Source: Rhizobiales bacterium CCH3-A5
GTDB taxonomy: Bacteria > Pseudomonadota > Alphaproteobacteria > Rhizobiales > Beijerinckiaceae
Reading direction: 5' to 3'
Length of the DNA stretch: 64,000 bases
Assembly: GCA_001556025.1 (NCBI GenBank)
Contig: LSIB01000136.1
Coordinates: forward strand, 62,001-126,000
Both the position numbers and the translations under genes were made by a program. The first letter of the stretch is position 1. Each line of letters starts with the position of its first letter. Positions 1 to 9,418 of the stretch are shown here, in pieces. The notes under the pieces are model-generated. The model ran no database searches and was not told the DNA's origin. It saw only the letters and a list, made by a program, of their open reading frames with translations.

Positions 1-1044
1 CCAGGCGCTCGGCTGCATCGCCCCGGCCAAAAACCGGTCGCGCGTATCGGGGTCGAAATCATCGGCCCGCGCCCGCAACCGATCGAGGTGGAAGGCGGCG
101 CTCTCGCCATTCGTGATCAGAAAGGCGGCGGCCCGGGCCAGCGCCGCACCCGCGAGGTCGATCGTACGGCTCGCGCCGAGCGCCTGCGCGACGGCTGCCA
201 CCGCGGCTAGCGCCTCCGGCATGCCCTCCGTCGAGAAATGCCCGGTTGCCACCGCGATCCGCAGACCCGCCGTGCCGGCGTTGAGACCGGGCAGGCATGG
301 CTCTGCCGGTCGCTGCGCACAAGCCGGATCATGCGCGTCAGGGCCCTGCAACAGGTCGTACGCCAAAGCGAGGTCGGTCACATCGCGAGCGAACGGGCCG
401 AGATGGTCGAGAGAATCGCAGAACGGAAAGGAGCGCGTGCGCGGCAGGCGGCCATAGGTCGGTTTCAGGCCGAAGATGCCGCAGAGCGAGGACGGAACGC
501 GGATCGAGCCGTTGGTGTCGGAGCCCAAAGAAATCGGCGCAAGACCCGCCGCGGTCGCCGCCCCCGAGCCCGAGGACGAGCCGCCGGCCATGCGCGAAGG
601 GTCGTGCGGATTGCGGCAGGCGCCGTCATGCGCGTTATCGCCGGTGAAGTCATAGGCGTATTCGCCCATGTTGAGGCCACCGAGCAGGACCGCGCCGGCC
701 GCGCTCAGCCGCTCGACCAGTTCGCCGTCGCGGGTAGCGGGCGCGCGTTCGCGGTTGATCTTCGAGCCCGCCCGCGTCGGCAGGCCTTCGATGTCGAACA
801 GGTTCTTGACCGCGAAAGGCACGCCGGCGAGCGGCCCGAGCGTCTCGCCCCGCGCCCGCGCCGCGTCGATGCCGCGCGCCTGCCCTAGGGCACGCTGCGC
901 CGTAACGTCGGTGAAGGCGCTTATAGCCGGATTCAGCGTGGCGATACGGGCAAGATAATCGCCGGTCACGGTCTCGGCCGAGACCTCCCCTGCCCTGATG
1001 TGATCCGCTATGCGATGGGCCGGCGTGAAGGCGTCCAGACTCAC
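1..1044 (-). CDS. atzE: AtzE-type amidase (1-carboxybiuret amidohydrolase family), 3' end cut by window edge
   Basis: Amidase-signature enzyme. The AtzE family deaminates 1-carboxybiuret in cyanuric-acid breakdown. I read 348 codons from a GTG at 1044, and the frame is still open at position 1. The Ser-cisSer-Lys triad is visible: K80 in a GVPFAVK motif, the GGSSSGS loop at 154-160, and S180 in GSDTNGSIR. The GTG overlaps the stop of the upstream small gene (GTGA), so the two are translationally coupled, as in known AtzG-AtzE pairs. The HpxY oxalurate-pathway amidases are the main alternative identity, since AtzE and HpxY are close relatives. The substrate is therefore inferred from the neighbouring allophanate and biuret hydrolases. 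Confidence 0.88.
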   Translation of the reverse strand, partial: MSLDAFTPAHRIADHIRAGEVSAETVTGDYLARIATLNPAISAFTDVTAQRALGQARGIDAARARGETLGPLAGVPFAVKNLFDIEGLPTRAGSKINRERAPATRDGELVERLSAAGAVLLGGLNMGEYAYDFTGDNAHDGACRNPHDPSRMAGGSSSGSGAATAAGLAPISLGSDTNGSIRVPSSLCGIFGLKPTYGRLPRTRSFPFCDSLDHLGPFARDVTDLALAYDLLQGPDAHDPACAQRPAEPCLPGLNAGTAGLRIAVATGHFSTEGMPEALAAVAAVAQALGASRTIDLAGAALARAAAFLITNGESAAFHLDRLRARADDFDPDTRDRFLAGAMQPSAW

Positions 1045-1283
1045 CGCTGCATCTCCGGAGCCGGCAGCGGTTCCTTGACGGCAAGGCCCGGCCGAAAGGT
1101 CGCCGCCATCTCGAAGCCGCCATCGTCGAGGGCTGCGCCCTGCACGATGGTCGCCATCCGGCTTGCGACCTCCAGGAATTGCAGCACGCCCGGGCGCTGT
1201 TCGTCCGTGATCGTCAATCCGAGCGTCGGCGCCATCGCGTCGCAATGACGCGCCGCATCGAATGGCGGTTTGGCGAGGTTCAT
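1041..1283 (-). CDS. atzG: AtzG-like small subunit (DUF4089) of the AtzE amidase
   Basis: An 80-residue protein with the AtzG/HpxX pattern: a short helical N-terminal part, then a segment around residues 38-65 containing FLEVASRMA and ending FEMAATFRPG. In the characterised AtzEG complex the small protein wraps the amidase in a GatCA-like heterotetramer. Both ends show translational coupling: its ATG overlaps the permease stop (ATGA at 1280-1283), and its stop overlaps the amidase GTG. It is too small to be catalytic on its own. Confidence 0.8.
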   Translation of the reverse strand: MNLAKPPFDAARHCDAMAPTLGLTITDEQRPGVLQFLEVASRMATIVQGAALDDGGFEMAATFRPGLAVKEPLPAPEMQR

Positions 1284-2893
1284 TCAGCAGGCTCCAGCTT
1301 GGCGCGCGGTTCGGTGGTCATGGTCTTGGTCGCGCCTTCCCCGGCAAGCTGGCGCGCGCAGAGCCAGAGGAATCCGGCCACCATCGCATAGGCGAGGCTG
1401 ATCGACGGCGTGACGCCGAGCCCCTTGCCGACTCCGATCGCCTCGCCATGCATCAGTCCGAAATAGGTCAGCACCGCGCCCGCCGCCGCAAAGCCCGCAG
1501 CGTGCAGGAACTGCTTCTCGATGATGAAGACCGCAATCGCCCCGAGCACGAGACCCGAGAGGATCGCGCCGCCGCCCATCAGTTCGAGCCCGTGATAGAG
1601 CACGCCCATATTGGCCATCTTGTCGATGCCGACGGCAGCCGCATTGGTCCCGGCAGCCCCCAGCGCCCCGTCGATCTGCACCTTGGCCCAGGCTGCGAGA
1701 TGCGGCGTCACGGCCAGCACGATCGCAGGCGCGTGGCTCGTCGGCGTCGTCTGGAAGGCCTGCGCGCCGATCAGCATGCCGATATAGAGCAGGATCGGTG
1801 AGATCGCGACGATCGGCACCAGCGCCAGCAGAAGCGCGATGATCCCGAACCAGCACAGCGCGATCACGATCAGGCCCGTGGCGGCCGAATAGCCGATCCG
1901 CCCGCCCATCGCCTTCCAGCCGGGATGGCCGATATAGACCGCGTTGATGAAGGGATTGCCCATCAGGCAGCCGATCAGCGAGACGACGCCGTCGGCGGTC
2001 AGCACCCGCGTCGTCGGGTAATGGTCGCCGGCAGCCTCCGCGCTCTCGACATTGTCCATCGCCTCCACGAGGTCGTAGATGCCGAAGGGAATCGCGGTGA
2101 CGAGGATGATGCCGAGATAGTCGAAGCCCGAGAAGACGTGGTTGAAGGCCGGCACCGGCAGCGAGAAGCCGAAATTCGAGAAGGCCGCGCCGAGCTTTGC
2201 CAGCGACATGCCGCCGACATCGAGCCCGAAGCCCGCCGCACCCCAGGCGATGACCATACCGAAAGCGATGGCAACGAGCCCCGCCGGAATGCCTTTCGGA
2301 TAACGCACGCCGCCAAACCAGCTCACCAGAATGATGGCGAGGCAGACGAGCCCGATCGCGGGGGTGAGAAAAATCTCCAGCGCCGGCCGCATCGAGATGA
2401 AGGCGATCGAGACTCCCGCCAGCGTGCCGAGCAGCGCCGCGCGCGGCGTGATCTTGCGGATGTAGGGCGCAATGAAGCCGCCTGCCATCAGGATGAAGCT
2501 CTGGAAGAAGACCCAGACCAGCCCCGCCTCCCAACCCTTGATCGGATCGCCGGTCATGCTCGCGATCGGCAGCATGATCACGAAGGTGACGACGAACATG
2601 TGCGGCACGCTGATGCCCGATGGCAGCGCGCAGACATCGTCACGGCCGGTTTCCCTGGCGAGCTTCCAGGCGAGGTAGGCGTAATAGCCCGTCGACAGGA
2701 ACATCATCAGCCCGAGCGCGGGCAGGATGCGCCCGAAGACGATGTCGGACGGCATCTTCAGCACGAACTGCAGCAGCCCGGTCAGAACCAGTAGATTGAC
2801 GAGGATGTTGGTTCCGAAGCCGAAGAGCGCGTTCCAGTCGCCTGGCGTCCAGAGTTTCGGCTGGAATCCGGAAGTCGCAGTCGTCGTCGCCAT
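1280..2893 (-). CDS. NCS2-family nucleobase/ureide permease
   Basis: A 537-residue polytopic membrane protein (about 12-14 hydrophobic segments) with the NCS2 (xanthine/uracil permease) fold. Conserved features include WTPGDWNALFGFGTN near the start, LPSGISVPHMF around residues 90-100 and GNPFINAVYIGHPGWKAMGG in the second half. I chose the ATG at 2893 because AAGGAGG lies seven bases upstream; a TTG at 2914 is in frame but would overlap the upstream gene. It sits 17 bases downstream of the biuret-hydrolase-like gene and overlaps atzG, so it probably imports the substrate of this pathway, perhaps a ring compound such as cyanurate or barbiturate. The substrate is inferred from context only. 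Confidence 0.8.
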   Translation of the reverse strand: MATTTATSGFQPKLWTPGDWNALFGFGTNILVNLLVLTGLLQFVLKMPSDIVFGRILPALGLMMFLSTGYYAYLAWKLARETGRDDVCALPSGISVPHMFVVTFVIMLPIASMTGDPIKGWEAGLVWVFFQSFILMAGGFIAPYIRKITPRAALLGTLAGVSIAFISMRPALEIFLTPAIGLVCLAIILVSWFGGVRYPKGIPAGLVAIAFGMVIAWGAAGFGLDVGGMSLAKLGAAFSNFGFSLPVPAFNHVFSGFDYLGIILVTAIPFGIYDLVEAMDNVESAEAAGDHYPTTRVLTADGVVSLIGCLMGNPFINAVYIGHPGWKAMGGRIGYSAATGLIVIALCWFGIIALLLALVPIVAISPILLYIGMLIGAQAFQTTPTSHAPAIVLAVTPHLAAWAKVQIDGALGAAGTNAAAVGIDKMANMGVLYHGLELMGGGAILSGLVLGAIAVFIIEKQFLHAAGFAAAGAVLTYFGLMHGEAIGVGKGLGVTPSISLAYAMVAGFLWLCARQLAGEGATKTMTTEPRAKLEPAE

Positions 2894-2910
2894 GTCCCCC
2901 TCCTTGCCGC

Positions 2911-3597
2911 TCAAGCCGCCTGCTCGCGCGCACCGAGCGCCGCCAGCACATCCCCCGTCGTCGAAACCCAGCCGAAGATCCCGCCCTGGGCGGCGATCAT
3001 GCGAAGGCCCACCTCGTGGAACTCCGGGAAATAGGAGGCGCAGGCATCGGCCAGCACGAGGCAGCGATAGCCCCGGTCATTAGCCTCGCGCACGGTGGTG
3101 TGGACGCAGACCTCTGTGGTGACGCCGGCCACCAGCAGCGTTTCGATGCCGCGATTGCGCAGCATCAGGTCGAGATCGGTCTGGTAGAAAGCGCCTTTGC
3201 CGGGCTTGTCGATCACCGGCTCGTCGGGAAGCGGCGCCAGATCGGCGATGATGTCGTGCCCGGCCTCGCCGCGGATCAGGATGCGCCCCATCGGCCCCGC
3301 CGCACCGATGCGCTTGGCGGGATCACCGCGCTGCACCTTGGCCGGGGGCGCGTCGGAGAGGTCAGGACGATGCCCCTCGCGGGTGTGGATCACCAGCAGA
3401 CCAGCTTTGCGAGCACCGGCCAGCATCGCCTGGCACGGCCCGACGGCCTTCATCAGCAGAGACACGTCGTTGCCGAGTGCGGCTCCGAACCCGCCGGGCT
3501 CCAGAAAATCGCGCTGCATGTCGATGATGACCAGCGCGGTCCGCGTAAAGTCGACGCCAAGCGGGAAAGGCTGCGCGGGAATCTCGGAGCGGGTCAT
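2911..3597 (-). CDS. Biuret-hydrolase-like cysteine hydrolase (isochorismatase fold)
   Basis: A 228-residue isochorismatase-like hydrolase. Candidate catalytic residues are D26 in [10 protein letters not shown]131 or K134 in IDKPGKGAF, and C164 in [11 protein letters not shown], matching the Asp-Lys-Cys triad of this fold. The [12 protein letters not shown] and [11 protein letters not shown] stretches are those I associate with biuret amidohydrolases and RutB-type ureidoacrylate hydrolases. The ATG at 3597 is preceded by GGAGG. It is the first gene of the leftward operon hydrolase-permease-AtzG-AtzE and is divergent from allophanate hydrolase, which fits biuret to allophanate conversion. Triuret or another ureide is possible. 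Confidence 0.8.
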   Translation of the reverse strand: MTRSEIPAQPFPLGVDFTRTALVIIDMQRDFLEPGGFGAALGNDVSLLMKAVGPCQAMLAGARKAGLLVIHTREGHRPDLSDAPPAKVQRGDPAKRIGAAGPMGRILIRGEAGHDIIADLAPLPDEPVIDKPGKGAFYQTDLDLMLRNRGIETLLVAGVTTEVCVHTTVREANDRGYRCLVLADACASYFPEFHEVGLRMIAAQGGIFGWVSTTGDVLAALGAREQAA

Positions 3598-3717
3598 GCA
3601 AAGCCTCCGGTCGCTGGCGGACGGAATGGGCTTTGCAAGGGCTATGCCTGAGACGCACCGCCGCCGCAGGCAGCGCGAAGGAGCAGGATGATCGACATTA
3701 AGCGCTTGAATCGATGA

Positions 3718-3732
3718 CGAGATTTTATCTCG
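3718..3732. promoter_or_regulatory. Inverted repeat in the divergent atzF/hydrolase promoter region
   Basis: CGAGAT-TTT-ATCTCG is a perfect 6-bp inverted repeat with a three-base centre in the 269-bp gap between the leftward hydrolase operon and atzF. It could be an operator or a small hairpin in the leader of the leftward operon. No protein assignment is possible. Confidence 0.35.
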
Positions 3733-3797
3733 ATCCGAAACTCCTCCTCGCGCGAGCGACAGAATTGATCGCCTGGACGAGACGGGACGCGACCCGC

Positions 3798-3818
3798 ATG
3801 CATAATCTTTGTATGCAT
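3798..3818. promoter_or_regulatory. GntR-like operator, site 1 (ATGCATA-N7-TATGCAT)
   Basis: A perfect 7-bp inverted repeat with a seven-base spacer, centred about 58 bases upstream of the atzF GTG. Its right half, TCTTTGTATGCAT, recurs with one mismatch upstream of the TRAP binding protein (16524-16536), and TGTATGCAT recurs at 13360-13368. GntR/FCD regulators commonly bind short AT-centred palindromes of this type, and such a regulator is encoded at 6401-7090. Confidence 0.5.
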
Positions 3819-3866
3819 CTAAGCTGAAATTGCCTATCCGATAGGCTCGACTTCCAAGAGGCTTCC

Positions 3867-5648
3867 GTGACGACCCTGACCAGCCTGATCGCCGACCATT
3901 TAGACGGCCGCATGACGATCGCCCGGACGATCGCAGCGGCCTATGCCCGACACCGCGAGCATGGCGACGAGGCAATGTTCATCAGCCTGAGGCCGGAAGC
4001 CGAGGTGCTGGCGGAGGCGGAAGCGCTACAGGCCGAGGGCCCGCGCGGCCGCAAGCTCTGGGGCGTTCCCGTCGCGGTGAAGGACAACATCGACGTCGCC
4101 GGCCTTCCCACCACCGCCGCATGTCCCGCCTTCGCCTACACGCCCGAGCGGGATGCGACCGCCGTCGCGCGGCTCAGGGCGCAGGGTGCGATCATCATCG
4201 GCAAGACCAACCTCGACCAGTTCGCCACGGGCCTGAACGGCACGCGCTCGCCCTATGGCGTGCCCCGCAACACGCTGCGCGCCGACCTCGTGCCGGGCGG
4301 CTCCAGTTCCGGCTCGGCCAGCGCGGTCGCGGCCGGCATTGTCCCGGTCGCGCTCGGCACGGATACGGCGGGATCCGGCCGCGTCCCGGCCGGCCTGCAG
4401 AACCTCGTCGGCCTCAAGCCCAGCGTCGGACTCGTGCCGAGCGCGGGCGTCGTCCCGGCCTGCCGCACGCTGGATTGCATCTCCATCTTCGCGCTGACCG
4501 TCGACGACGCCTGGACCGTGCTCGATGTCATCGCCGGTCCCGACGCAGCCGATCCTTTCTCGCGCGCCCTGCCGCTTGGTCGGCCAGGCGCAGTCGCGCC
4601 GCATTTGAGGATCGGCGTTCCCCGCCCCGCCGACCTCGATTTCAACGGAGATGCGGCAGCGGCCGCAAGCTTTTCGATGGCGGTGGAGCGGGCGAAGGCG
4701 CTTGGCGCGACCATCGTCCCGCTCGACATGACGCCGTTCAACGACACGGCGCGCCTGCTCTATCACGGCCCCTGGGTCGCCGAACGCTGGCTCGCCATCC
4801 GGGACCTCCACGAACGCGATCCTGAGGCGATCCTGCCCGTGATCCGCGAGGTCATTGCCGGCAAGCCGCTGCCCGATGCCGCCGAAACCTTCGCCGCGCG
4901 CTATCGCCTCGCCGAGCTGGCGCTGGCGGCTAAAGCGGCCATGAACGGCTTCGACGCACTGATGGTGCCGACCGCGCCGCGCCCCGCAACGCTGGCGCAG
5001 ATGGCTGCCGATCCGATCGGCCAGAACTCCATGCTCGGCCGCTACACCAATTTCGTGAACCTGCTCGATCTCTGCGCGCTCGCCGTCCCTGTCAGCCTGA
5101 CAACCGACGGCACGGCTGCCGGCGTCACCTTCATCGCGCCCTGCGGCCATGACGCGGCGTTGGCCAGCCTCGGCCGCGCCTTCCATACGGCTTCCGGCCT
5201 GACCCTGGGCGCGACCGGTGCGGCCATGCCGGCCTTGCCCAAGCTTCCCGCCGCGCCAGCGTCCGGCATGATCGAGATCGCCGTTGTCGGCGCGCATCTC
5301 TCCGGCATGCCGCTCAACGGCGAACTGACCGCGCTCGGCGCGACCTTCCTGCGCGCAACGACCACCACTGCCGATTACAGGCTCTTCGCCCTGCCCGGCG
5401 GTCCACCGGCGCGGCCGGGACTGGTTCGCGTCGCGGAGGGCGGCGCAACCGTCGCGCTCGAGGTCTGGGCGATGCCGCCGGAGGGCTTCGGCTGCCTCAT
5501 TGCGGGCATCCCCTCTCCGCTCGGCATCGGCACGCTCGCGCTGGCCGACGGCACGAAGGTCAAGGGCTTCCTGTGCGAGACGGTCGCGACGCAAGGCGCG
5601 CGCGACGTCACGAGCTTCGGCGGCTGGCGGGCGTTTGTGGCAGCTTGA
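3867..5648 (+). CDS. atzF: Allophanate hydrolase
   Basis: A 593-residue two-domain protein, the usual length of AtzF. The N-terminal amidase-signature domain carries K72 (VPVAVKDN), GGSSSGS at 144-150 and nucleophile S170 in GTDTAGSGR. The C-terminal domain from about residue 470 (starting [16 protein letters not shown]) is the small AtzF C-domain found in allophanate hydrolases. The reaction is allophanate to ammonia and CO2, the last step of biuret and cyanurate use. The start is a GTG at 3867 with AGAGG upstream. It is transcribed alone and divergently from the biuret/AtzEG operon. Confidence 0.93.
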   Translation: MTTLTSLIADHLDGRMTIARTIAAAYARHREHGDEAMFISLRPEAEVLAEAEALQAEGPRGRKLWGVPVAVKDNIDVAGLPTTAACPAFAYTPERDATAVARLRAQGAIIIGKTNLDQFATGLNGTRSPYGVPRNTLRADLVPGGSSSGSASAVAAGIVPVALGTDTAGSGRVPAGLQNLVGLKPSVGLVPSAGVVPACRTLDCISIFALTVDDAWTVLDVIAGPDAADPFSRALPLGRPGAVAPHLRIGVPRPADLDFNGDAAAAASFSMAVERAKALGATIVPLDMTPFNDTARLLYHGPWVAERWLAIRDLHERDPEAILPVIREVIAGKPLPDAAETFAARYRLAELALAAKAAMNGFDALMVPTAPRPATLAQMAADPIGQNSMLGRYTNFVNLLDLCALAVPVSLTTDGTAAGVTFIAPCGHDAALASLGRAFHTASGLTLGATGAAMPALPKLPAAPASGMIEIAVVGAHLSGMPLNGELTALGATFLRATTTTADYRLFALPGGPPARPGLVRVAEGGATVALEVWAMPPEGFGCLIAGIPSPLGIGTLALADGTKVKGFLCETVATQGARDVTSFGGWRAFVAA

Positions 5649-5689
5649 GCCGGATCGCCTTGCCGCGATCGAGCATTCGCGTTATGTAG

Positions 5690-5711
5690 TCACCTGTAGT
5701 CACATAGGTGA
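5690..5711. promoter_or_regulatory. Candidate autoregulatory operator of the first toxin-antitoxin pair
   Basis: TCACCT-N10-AGGTGA lies just upstream of the antitoxin ATG. A tandem GTAGTCAC (5686-5693 and 5697-5704) overlaps it. Phd-type antitoxins usually bind palindromes at this position to repress their own operon. Confidence 0.5.
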
Positions 5712-5716
5712 TCATC

Positions 5717-5959
5717 ATGAGAGAAGTTCAACTGCGGGAGGCAAAGGCCTCGTTGTCCGCACTGCTTGATCGAGCCGTCGCAGGAGAACCTGCGCTCATC
5801 ACGCGGCATGGCCGCAAGGAGGCGGTCGTTCTCTCATTCGCCGAGTACCAGCGGCTGTCGCGCGTACCGAGCTTCGGAGAGTTGCTGGCGGTCTTTCCGG
5901 GCGAACCTGACGACATTCCCGAGCGCGACCGTTCGCCTCCGCGTGATATCGATTTCTGA
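5717..5959 (+). CDS. Phd/YefM-family antitoxin
   Basis: An 80-residue DNA-binding antitoxin. The start MREVQLREAKASLSALLDRA and a following HGRKEAVVLSFAEYQRL are the classic Phd/YefM N-terminal fold, and the acidic C-terminal tail would neutralise the toxin. I prefer the ATG at 5717 over an in-frame GTG at 5708. Its TGA overlaps the toxin ATG (TGATG at 5957-5961). The pair sits between atzF and the GntR gene and has no evident link to ureide metabolism. Confidence 0.88.
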   Translation: MREVQLREAKASLSALLDRAVAGEPALITRHGRKEAVVLSFAEYQRLSRVPSFGELLAVFPGEPDDIPERDRSPPRDIDF

Positions 5960-6393
5960 TGTATCTGCTGGATACCGACGTACTCTCGGCGGCGGCCCCT
6001 ACAAAGGCGCAGCAGCGTCAAGATTGGCTGGAATGGCAGGTTCGCGCCAGCAGCCGGCTCTTTCTGTCGACCATGACGATCGCCGAGATCGAGCGCGGCA
6101 TCAGTGGATGCTTGCGTCAAGGCGCGACGACAAAGGCGGTGCGACTGCGACGCTGGATCGACGCGGTCGAGCACTTGTATGCTAATCGCATCTTGCCTTT
6201 CGATCTCAGGGTCGCTCATGAGGCGGGACCCATGCTCGACAACGCGCGCGGTCTCGGGACAGGATTTGCCGATATCGCCATCGCCGCCACGGCGGCAGCG
6301 CACGGTCTGACGCTCCTAACGGCAAACGAGCGACATTTCCGTCCGCTCGGAATAGCTTGGCTCAATCCTTTCGCAGAGCTCCCGCCGCTCTAA
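5959..6393 (+). CDS. PIN-domain toxin (VapC/FitB-like ribonuclease)
   Basis: A 144-residue PIN-domain protein with the acidic metal-binding set visible: D5 and D7 in LLDTDVLS, E46 in TIAEIERG, and D104 in the GFADIAIAATA motif. It is translationally coupled to the Phd-type antitoxin. VapC-like toxins cleave tRNA or rRNA; which target applies here cannot be told. It ends eight bases from the convergent GntR gene. Confidence 0.88.
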   Translation: MYLLDTDVLSAAAPTKAQQRQDWLEWQVRASSRLFLSTMTIAEIERGISGCLRQGATTKAVRLRRWIDAVEHLYANRILPFDLRVAHEAGPMLDNARGLGTGFADIAIAATAAAHGLTLLTANERHFRPLGIAWLNPFAELPPL

Positions 6394-6400
6394 GCGCCCC

Positions 6401-7090
6401 TCACCGCGCCTCGGCATAGCTCCGGAACGCATCGCGCACGATGCCGATATGCGCCCGCATCGCCTCGACCGCGCCCGACTGGTCGCCGCGCAGGATCGCC
6501 TGCACGATCAGATCGTGCTCCTGATAGGAGCCGCCGAGCCGGCCGCTGGCGCGGAACTGCGCCCGGCGGAAGGGCGCGACGCGGGTGCGGGTCATCAGCG
6601 TGATCTCGGCAAGGTAGCCGTTATGGGAGCCTGCATAGATCGCGGCGTGAAAGGCCTCGTTCGTCTCGTGGTAGCGCGCCGGATCGCCCTTTTGCACCAG
6701 CACGCGCAGATCCTGATGCAAGCCCTCCAGCGCGCGCCGCTCCGGCACAGTCATGTTGCGGGCGGCAAGGCCGGCGCAGAGCGCCTCCAGCTCCGCCATC
6801 GCCTCGAACATGTCGTCGAGCTGGCGCGGCGTCGGCAGCGCCACGACCGCGCCGCGATGCGGCCGCACGCTCACGAGACCAGATGCCGAAAGCTGCCTGA
6901 TCGCCTCGCGAACCGGGGTGCGCGAGACGCCGAAACGGGCGGCAAGCTCCTGTTCATCGAGCGGCGCGCCGGGTTCGAGAGCGCCCGAGACGATCTCGTC
7001 GGCGATCTGCAGCCGCAGGCTTTCCGTGCGTGTCCGCGGCCCCGCTTCCGGTCTGACGCGAGCGACTGGGGCGACGAGGCGCGTCGGCAT
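6401..7090 (-). CDS. GntR-family regulator, FCD (FadR) subfamily
   Basis: A 229-residue regulator with an N-terminal winged helix-turn-helix (about residues 22-85, with ARFGVSRTPVREAIRQL as the recognition region) and a helical FCD effector-binding domain (about 95-220). FCD metal ligands are plausible at the His residues of ETNEAFHAAIYAGSHN and near EHDLI. It lies downstream of atzH on the same strand and is the leading candidate to control the ureide genes through the ATGCAT-type sites. FCD regulators usually sense small carboxylic acids. Confidence 0.9.
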   Translation of the reverse strand: MPTRLVAPVARVRPEAGPRTRTESLRLQIADEIVSGALEPGAPLDEQELAARFGVSRTPVREAIRQLSASGLVSVRPHRGAVVALPTPRQLDDMFEAMAELEALCAGLAARNMTVPERRALEGLHQDLRVLVQKGDPARYHETNEAFHAAIYAGSHNGYLAEITLMTRTRVAPFRRAQFRASGRLGGSYQEHDLIVQAILRGDQSGAVEAMRAHIGIVRDAFRSYAEAR

Positions 7091-7121
7091 GAGTGTCAGA
7101 ACCGGGAGAAGGGCGGAATCG

Positions 7122-7144
7122 CTTGCCTTTGAATAGCAGGCAAG
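7122..7144. promoter_or_regulatory. Inverted repeat upstream of the GntR gene
   Basis: CTTGCCT-N9-AGGCAAG is a perfect 7-bp inverted repeat about 32 bases upstream of the GntR start, in the 87-bp gap after atzH. It could be an autoregulatory operator or a small hairpin between atzH and the regulator gene. Confidence 0.4.
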
Positions 7145-7177
7145 AAGACGCCCGTCATGGCGCAGCGCACGCGCGGC

Positions 7178-7558
7178 TCATTCGGGGATCATGCTGACAT
7201 GGGCCGCGACCACCCGCCAGCCTTCCGGGAACTTGACCCAGGTCTGGCTCTGCCGGCCGATCTTGCCGGGGATGCTCTCGCGCCGGTAGAGCGTGTTGGC
7301 GGTTGCGAAGCTGTCGCCATAAGTCGTGATCACCGTTCGGTAGATTTCGCGCATCACGCCGACGGGCGAGCGCGCCGCGCGAAAGGCCGCGATCTCGGCA
7401 TAGCCGTAGAGGTTCTCGGCCACGCCGTAGCGCAGCGTCTCGGGCGCGTCCCTGAACAGCGTGTCCAGCACTGCAACGTCGTTGGTGGTCAGCGCCTTCT
7501 CATAAGTCGCGAAAGCGGCCTCGACTTCGGCGAGCACGGTGGGGTCGTTGATTTTCAT
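7178..7558 (-). CDS. atzH: AtzH-like / HpxZ-like protein (SnoaL-type fold)
   Basis: A 126-residue single-domain protein of the AtzH/HpxZ type: an N-terminal helix, then [30 protein letters not shown] and a C-terminal [19 protein letters not shown] strand pair. Published work assigns AtzH as a 1,3-dicarboxyurea amidohydrolase between AtzEG and AtzF; HpxZ is its oxalurate-pathway relative. Start ATG at 7558 follows AAGGCAGGA, with a short spacer. It lies between a dipeptide-type ABC ATPase gene and the GntR gene, with a repeat element between it and the ATPase. Its presence completes the AtzE-G-H-F set in this window. Confidence 0.78.
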   Translation of the reverse strand: MKINDPTVLAEVEAAFATYEKALTTNDVAVLDTLFRDAPETLRYGVAENLYGYAEIAAFRAARSPVGVMREIYRTVITTYGDSFATANTLYRRESIPGKIGRQSQTWVKFPEGWRVVAAHVSMIPE

Positions 7559-7588
7559 TCCTGCCTTGTCCCTCTGTCTCACCTGCAA

Positions 7589-7697
7589 CGTCATCCCGGG
7601 CAAGCGAAGCGTAGACCCGGAATCCATCGTGGAGCACCGTGGGTGCCTTGTGATGGATCCCGGATCGGCGCGGCTGCGCCGCTTATCCGGGATGACG
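7589..7697. repeat. Intergenic palindromic repeat (CGTCATCCCGGG type)
   Basis: It opens with CGTCATCCCGGG and closes with CCGGGATGACG, with internal inverted pieces (GATCCCGGATCGGCG region). Elements of this design are dispersed between genes in many Hyphomicrobiales genomes. It separates the ABC ATPase gene from atzH and could form a long hairpin that weakens read-through. Confidence 0.75.
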
Positions 7698-7715
7698 GCG
7701 GAGCGTGAACCACTC

Positions 7716-9416
7716 CTACAGCGGCGGATGCGGAATCGCGGTCAGCAGTTCCTTGGTATACGCCGCCTTGGGATCGCCGAGCACCTCCTCCGCAGTACCC
7801 TGCTCGACGATCGCGCCCGTCTTCATCACGATGACCCGGTCGCAGAGCAGGCGCACCACGTTGAGATCGTGCGAGACGAAGAGGTAGCTCATCCCGAGCC
7901 GCCCCTTCAGCTCCTCCAGCAAATTGAGCACAACCGCCTGAACCGATACGTCGAGCGCCGCAGTCGGCTCGTCGAGAATGACGAGATCGGGCTCCAGCGC
8001 GATGGCGCGCGCGATGCCGACGCGCGCCTTCTGTCCGCCGGAAAGCTGGTGCGGAAAGCGGTCGATCAGCTCGACCGGCAGTCCAACCAGCTTGGCCAAT
8101 TCTTCGCAGCGAGCCCGCAGGGCATCACGGCCCTTGATGGCGCCCATGCGCAGGATTGGATCGACGATTGCCCGCTCTGCGGTGAAGCGCGGGTTGAGAC
8201 TGTCGGTCGGATCCTGGAACACCATCTGAATGCGCCGGCGATGCGGGGATGCGGCGAACTGCTTTGCGGAAATCGCGCCGATATCCGTCCCGTCGAAGAC
8301 GATTCGGCCACCGCTCGGATCGATCAATCGCGTGATCATCAGCGAGGTCGTCGACTTGCCGCAGCCGGATTCGCCGACGAGGCCGAGCGTCTCTCCGCGA
8401 GCCACGCTGAAGCTGATGCCGTCGACGGCGCGGAAGGCGGATTTTGGCGCTTCGCCCTTGCCCATCAGCTTGGCGAGGAAGGAGCCGGTTTCAGGCCGTG
8501 GATACTCTTTCACAAGACTCTCGACCCGCATCAGCGGCTCGGCTTCCACCGGTGCGGTGGCGAGCGCTTTCGCCTCGGCCGGCGGAGCCTCTGGCGCATC
8601 CGGCAGCAGGTCCCGCAGGCTCATCCCCACGCGCGGCGTCGCCTGCATCAGCTTGCGTGTGTAGGGGTGCTTCGGATTGCGGAAGATTTCGCCGGCCAGC
8701 GCCGTCTCGACGACCCTGCCCTTCTCCATCACCACGACCCGGTCGCAATAGGCGGCGGCCAGCCCGAGATCATGCGTGATCAGGATCGTCGACATGCCCC
8801 GCTCGCGCGTCAGCTCGACGATCAAATCCATTACCGCCTTCTGCGTTGTGACGTCGAGCCCGGTCGTCGGCTCGTCGGCGATCAAGAGCTGCGGCTGGCA
8901 GGCGAGCGCAAGCGCGATCACGACGCGCTGGCACATGCCGCCCGAAAGCTCGAACGGATAGGCGTCGTAGCGCTCCTCGGGGCGGGCGATCCTGACCTTG
9001 GTCAGCGCCTCGATCGCTTTCTCCTTCGCGGTCGCGCGCGTCGCCTGGACATGCTGCAGGAGCACGTCCTCGATCTGCTTGCCGACCTTGCGGATGGGAT
9101 TGAGCGCCGCGCGCGGGTTCTGGAAGATCATCGAGATCTCGCGCCCGCGCAGATCGCGCATCTGCGCCTCGCTGGCCGCGACGAGATCGACGCCCGAGAA
9201 CGTGATCGAGCCCTCGGCCACCTTGCCCGCCCGGTCGAGGATGCGCACCACGGCATAGGAGGTAACGGATTTGCCCGAGCCGGATTCGCCGACGATCGCG
9301 ACCGTCTCGCCCTTGCCGACCTCGATGTCGATCGCCTTGACCGCCTGCACCTTGCCGCGGCGGGTGGCGAACTCGACCGTGAGGTTCCGGATCTCGAGGA
9401 GCGGGGCGGTGGTCAT
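7716..9416 (-). CDS. Fused dipeptide-type ABC transporter ATPase (DppD-DppF in one chain)
   Basis: A 566-residue protein with two complete ABC cassettes. The first (about 1-260) has Walker A GESGSGKS, signature LSGGM and Walker B LLIADEP. The second (about 300-560) has [13 protein letters not shown] and LVILDEP. Oligopeptide-type extensions follow each cassette ([23 protein letters not shown]). It powers uptake with the two permeases and binding protein encoded upstream. ATG at 9416 is two bases after the permease stop. Such systems also carry small amides and ureides. Confidence 0.93.
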   Translation of the reverse strand: MTTAPLLEIRNLTVEFATRRGKVQAVKAIDIEVGKGETVAIVGESGSGKSVTSYAVVRILDRAGKVAEGSITFSGVDLVAASEAQMRDLRGREISMIFQNPRAALNPIRKVGKQIEDVLLQHVQATRATAKEKAIEALTKVRIARPEERYDAYPFELSGGMCQRVVIALALACQPQLLIADEPTTGLDVTTQKAVMDLIVELTRERGMSTILITHDLGLAAAYCDRVVVMEKGRVVETALAGEIFRNPKHPYTRKLMQATPRVGMSLRDLLPDAPEAPPAEAKALATAPVEAEPLMRVESLVKEYPRPETGSFLAKLMGKGEAPKSAFRAVDGISFSVARGETLGLVGESGCGKSTTSLMITRLIDPSGGRIVFDGTDIGAISAKQFAASPHRRRIQMVFQDPTDSLNPRFTAERAIVDPILRMGAIKGRDALRARCEELAKLVGLPVELIDRFPHQLSGGQKARVGIARAIALEPDLVILDEPTAALDVSVQAVVLNLLEELKGRLGMSYLFVSHDLNVVRLLCDRVIVMKTGAIVEQGTAEEVLGDPKAAYTKELLTAIPHPPL

Positions 9417-9418
9417 GC

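Noticed and set aside
3598..3975. N-terminal extension of the biuret-hydrolase-like protein to 354 residues
   Set aside because: It would run through the divergent promoter and into atzF; ATG 3597 has a good ribosome site and gives the normal family length.
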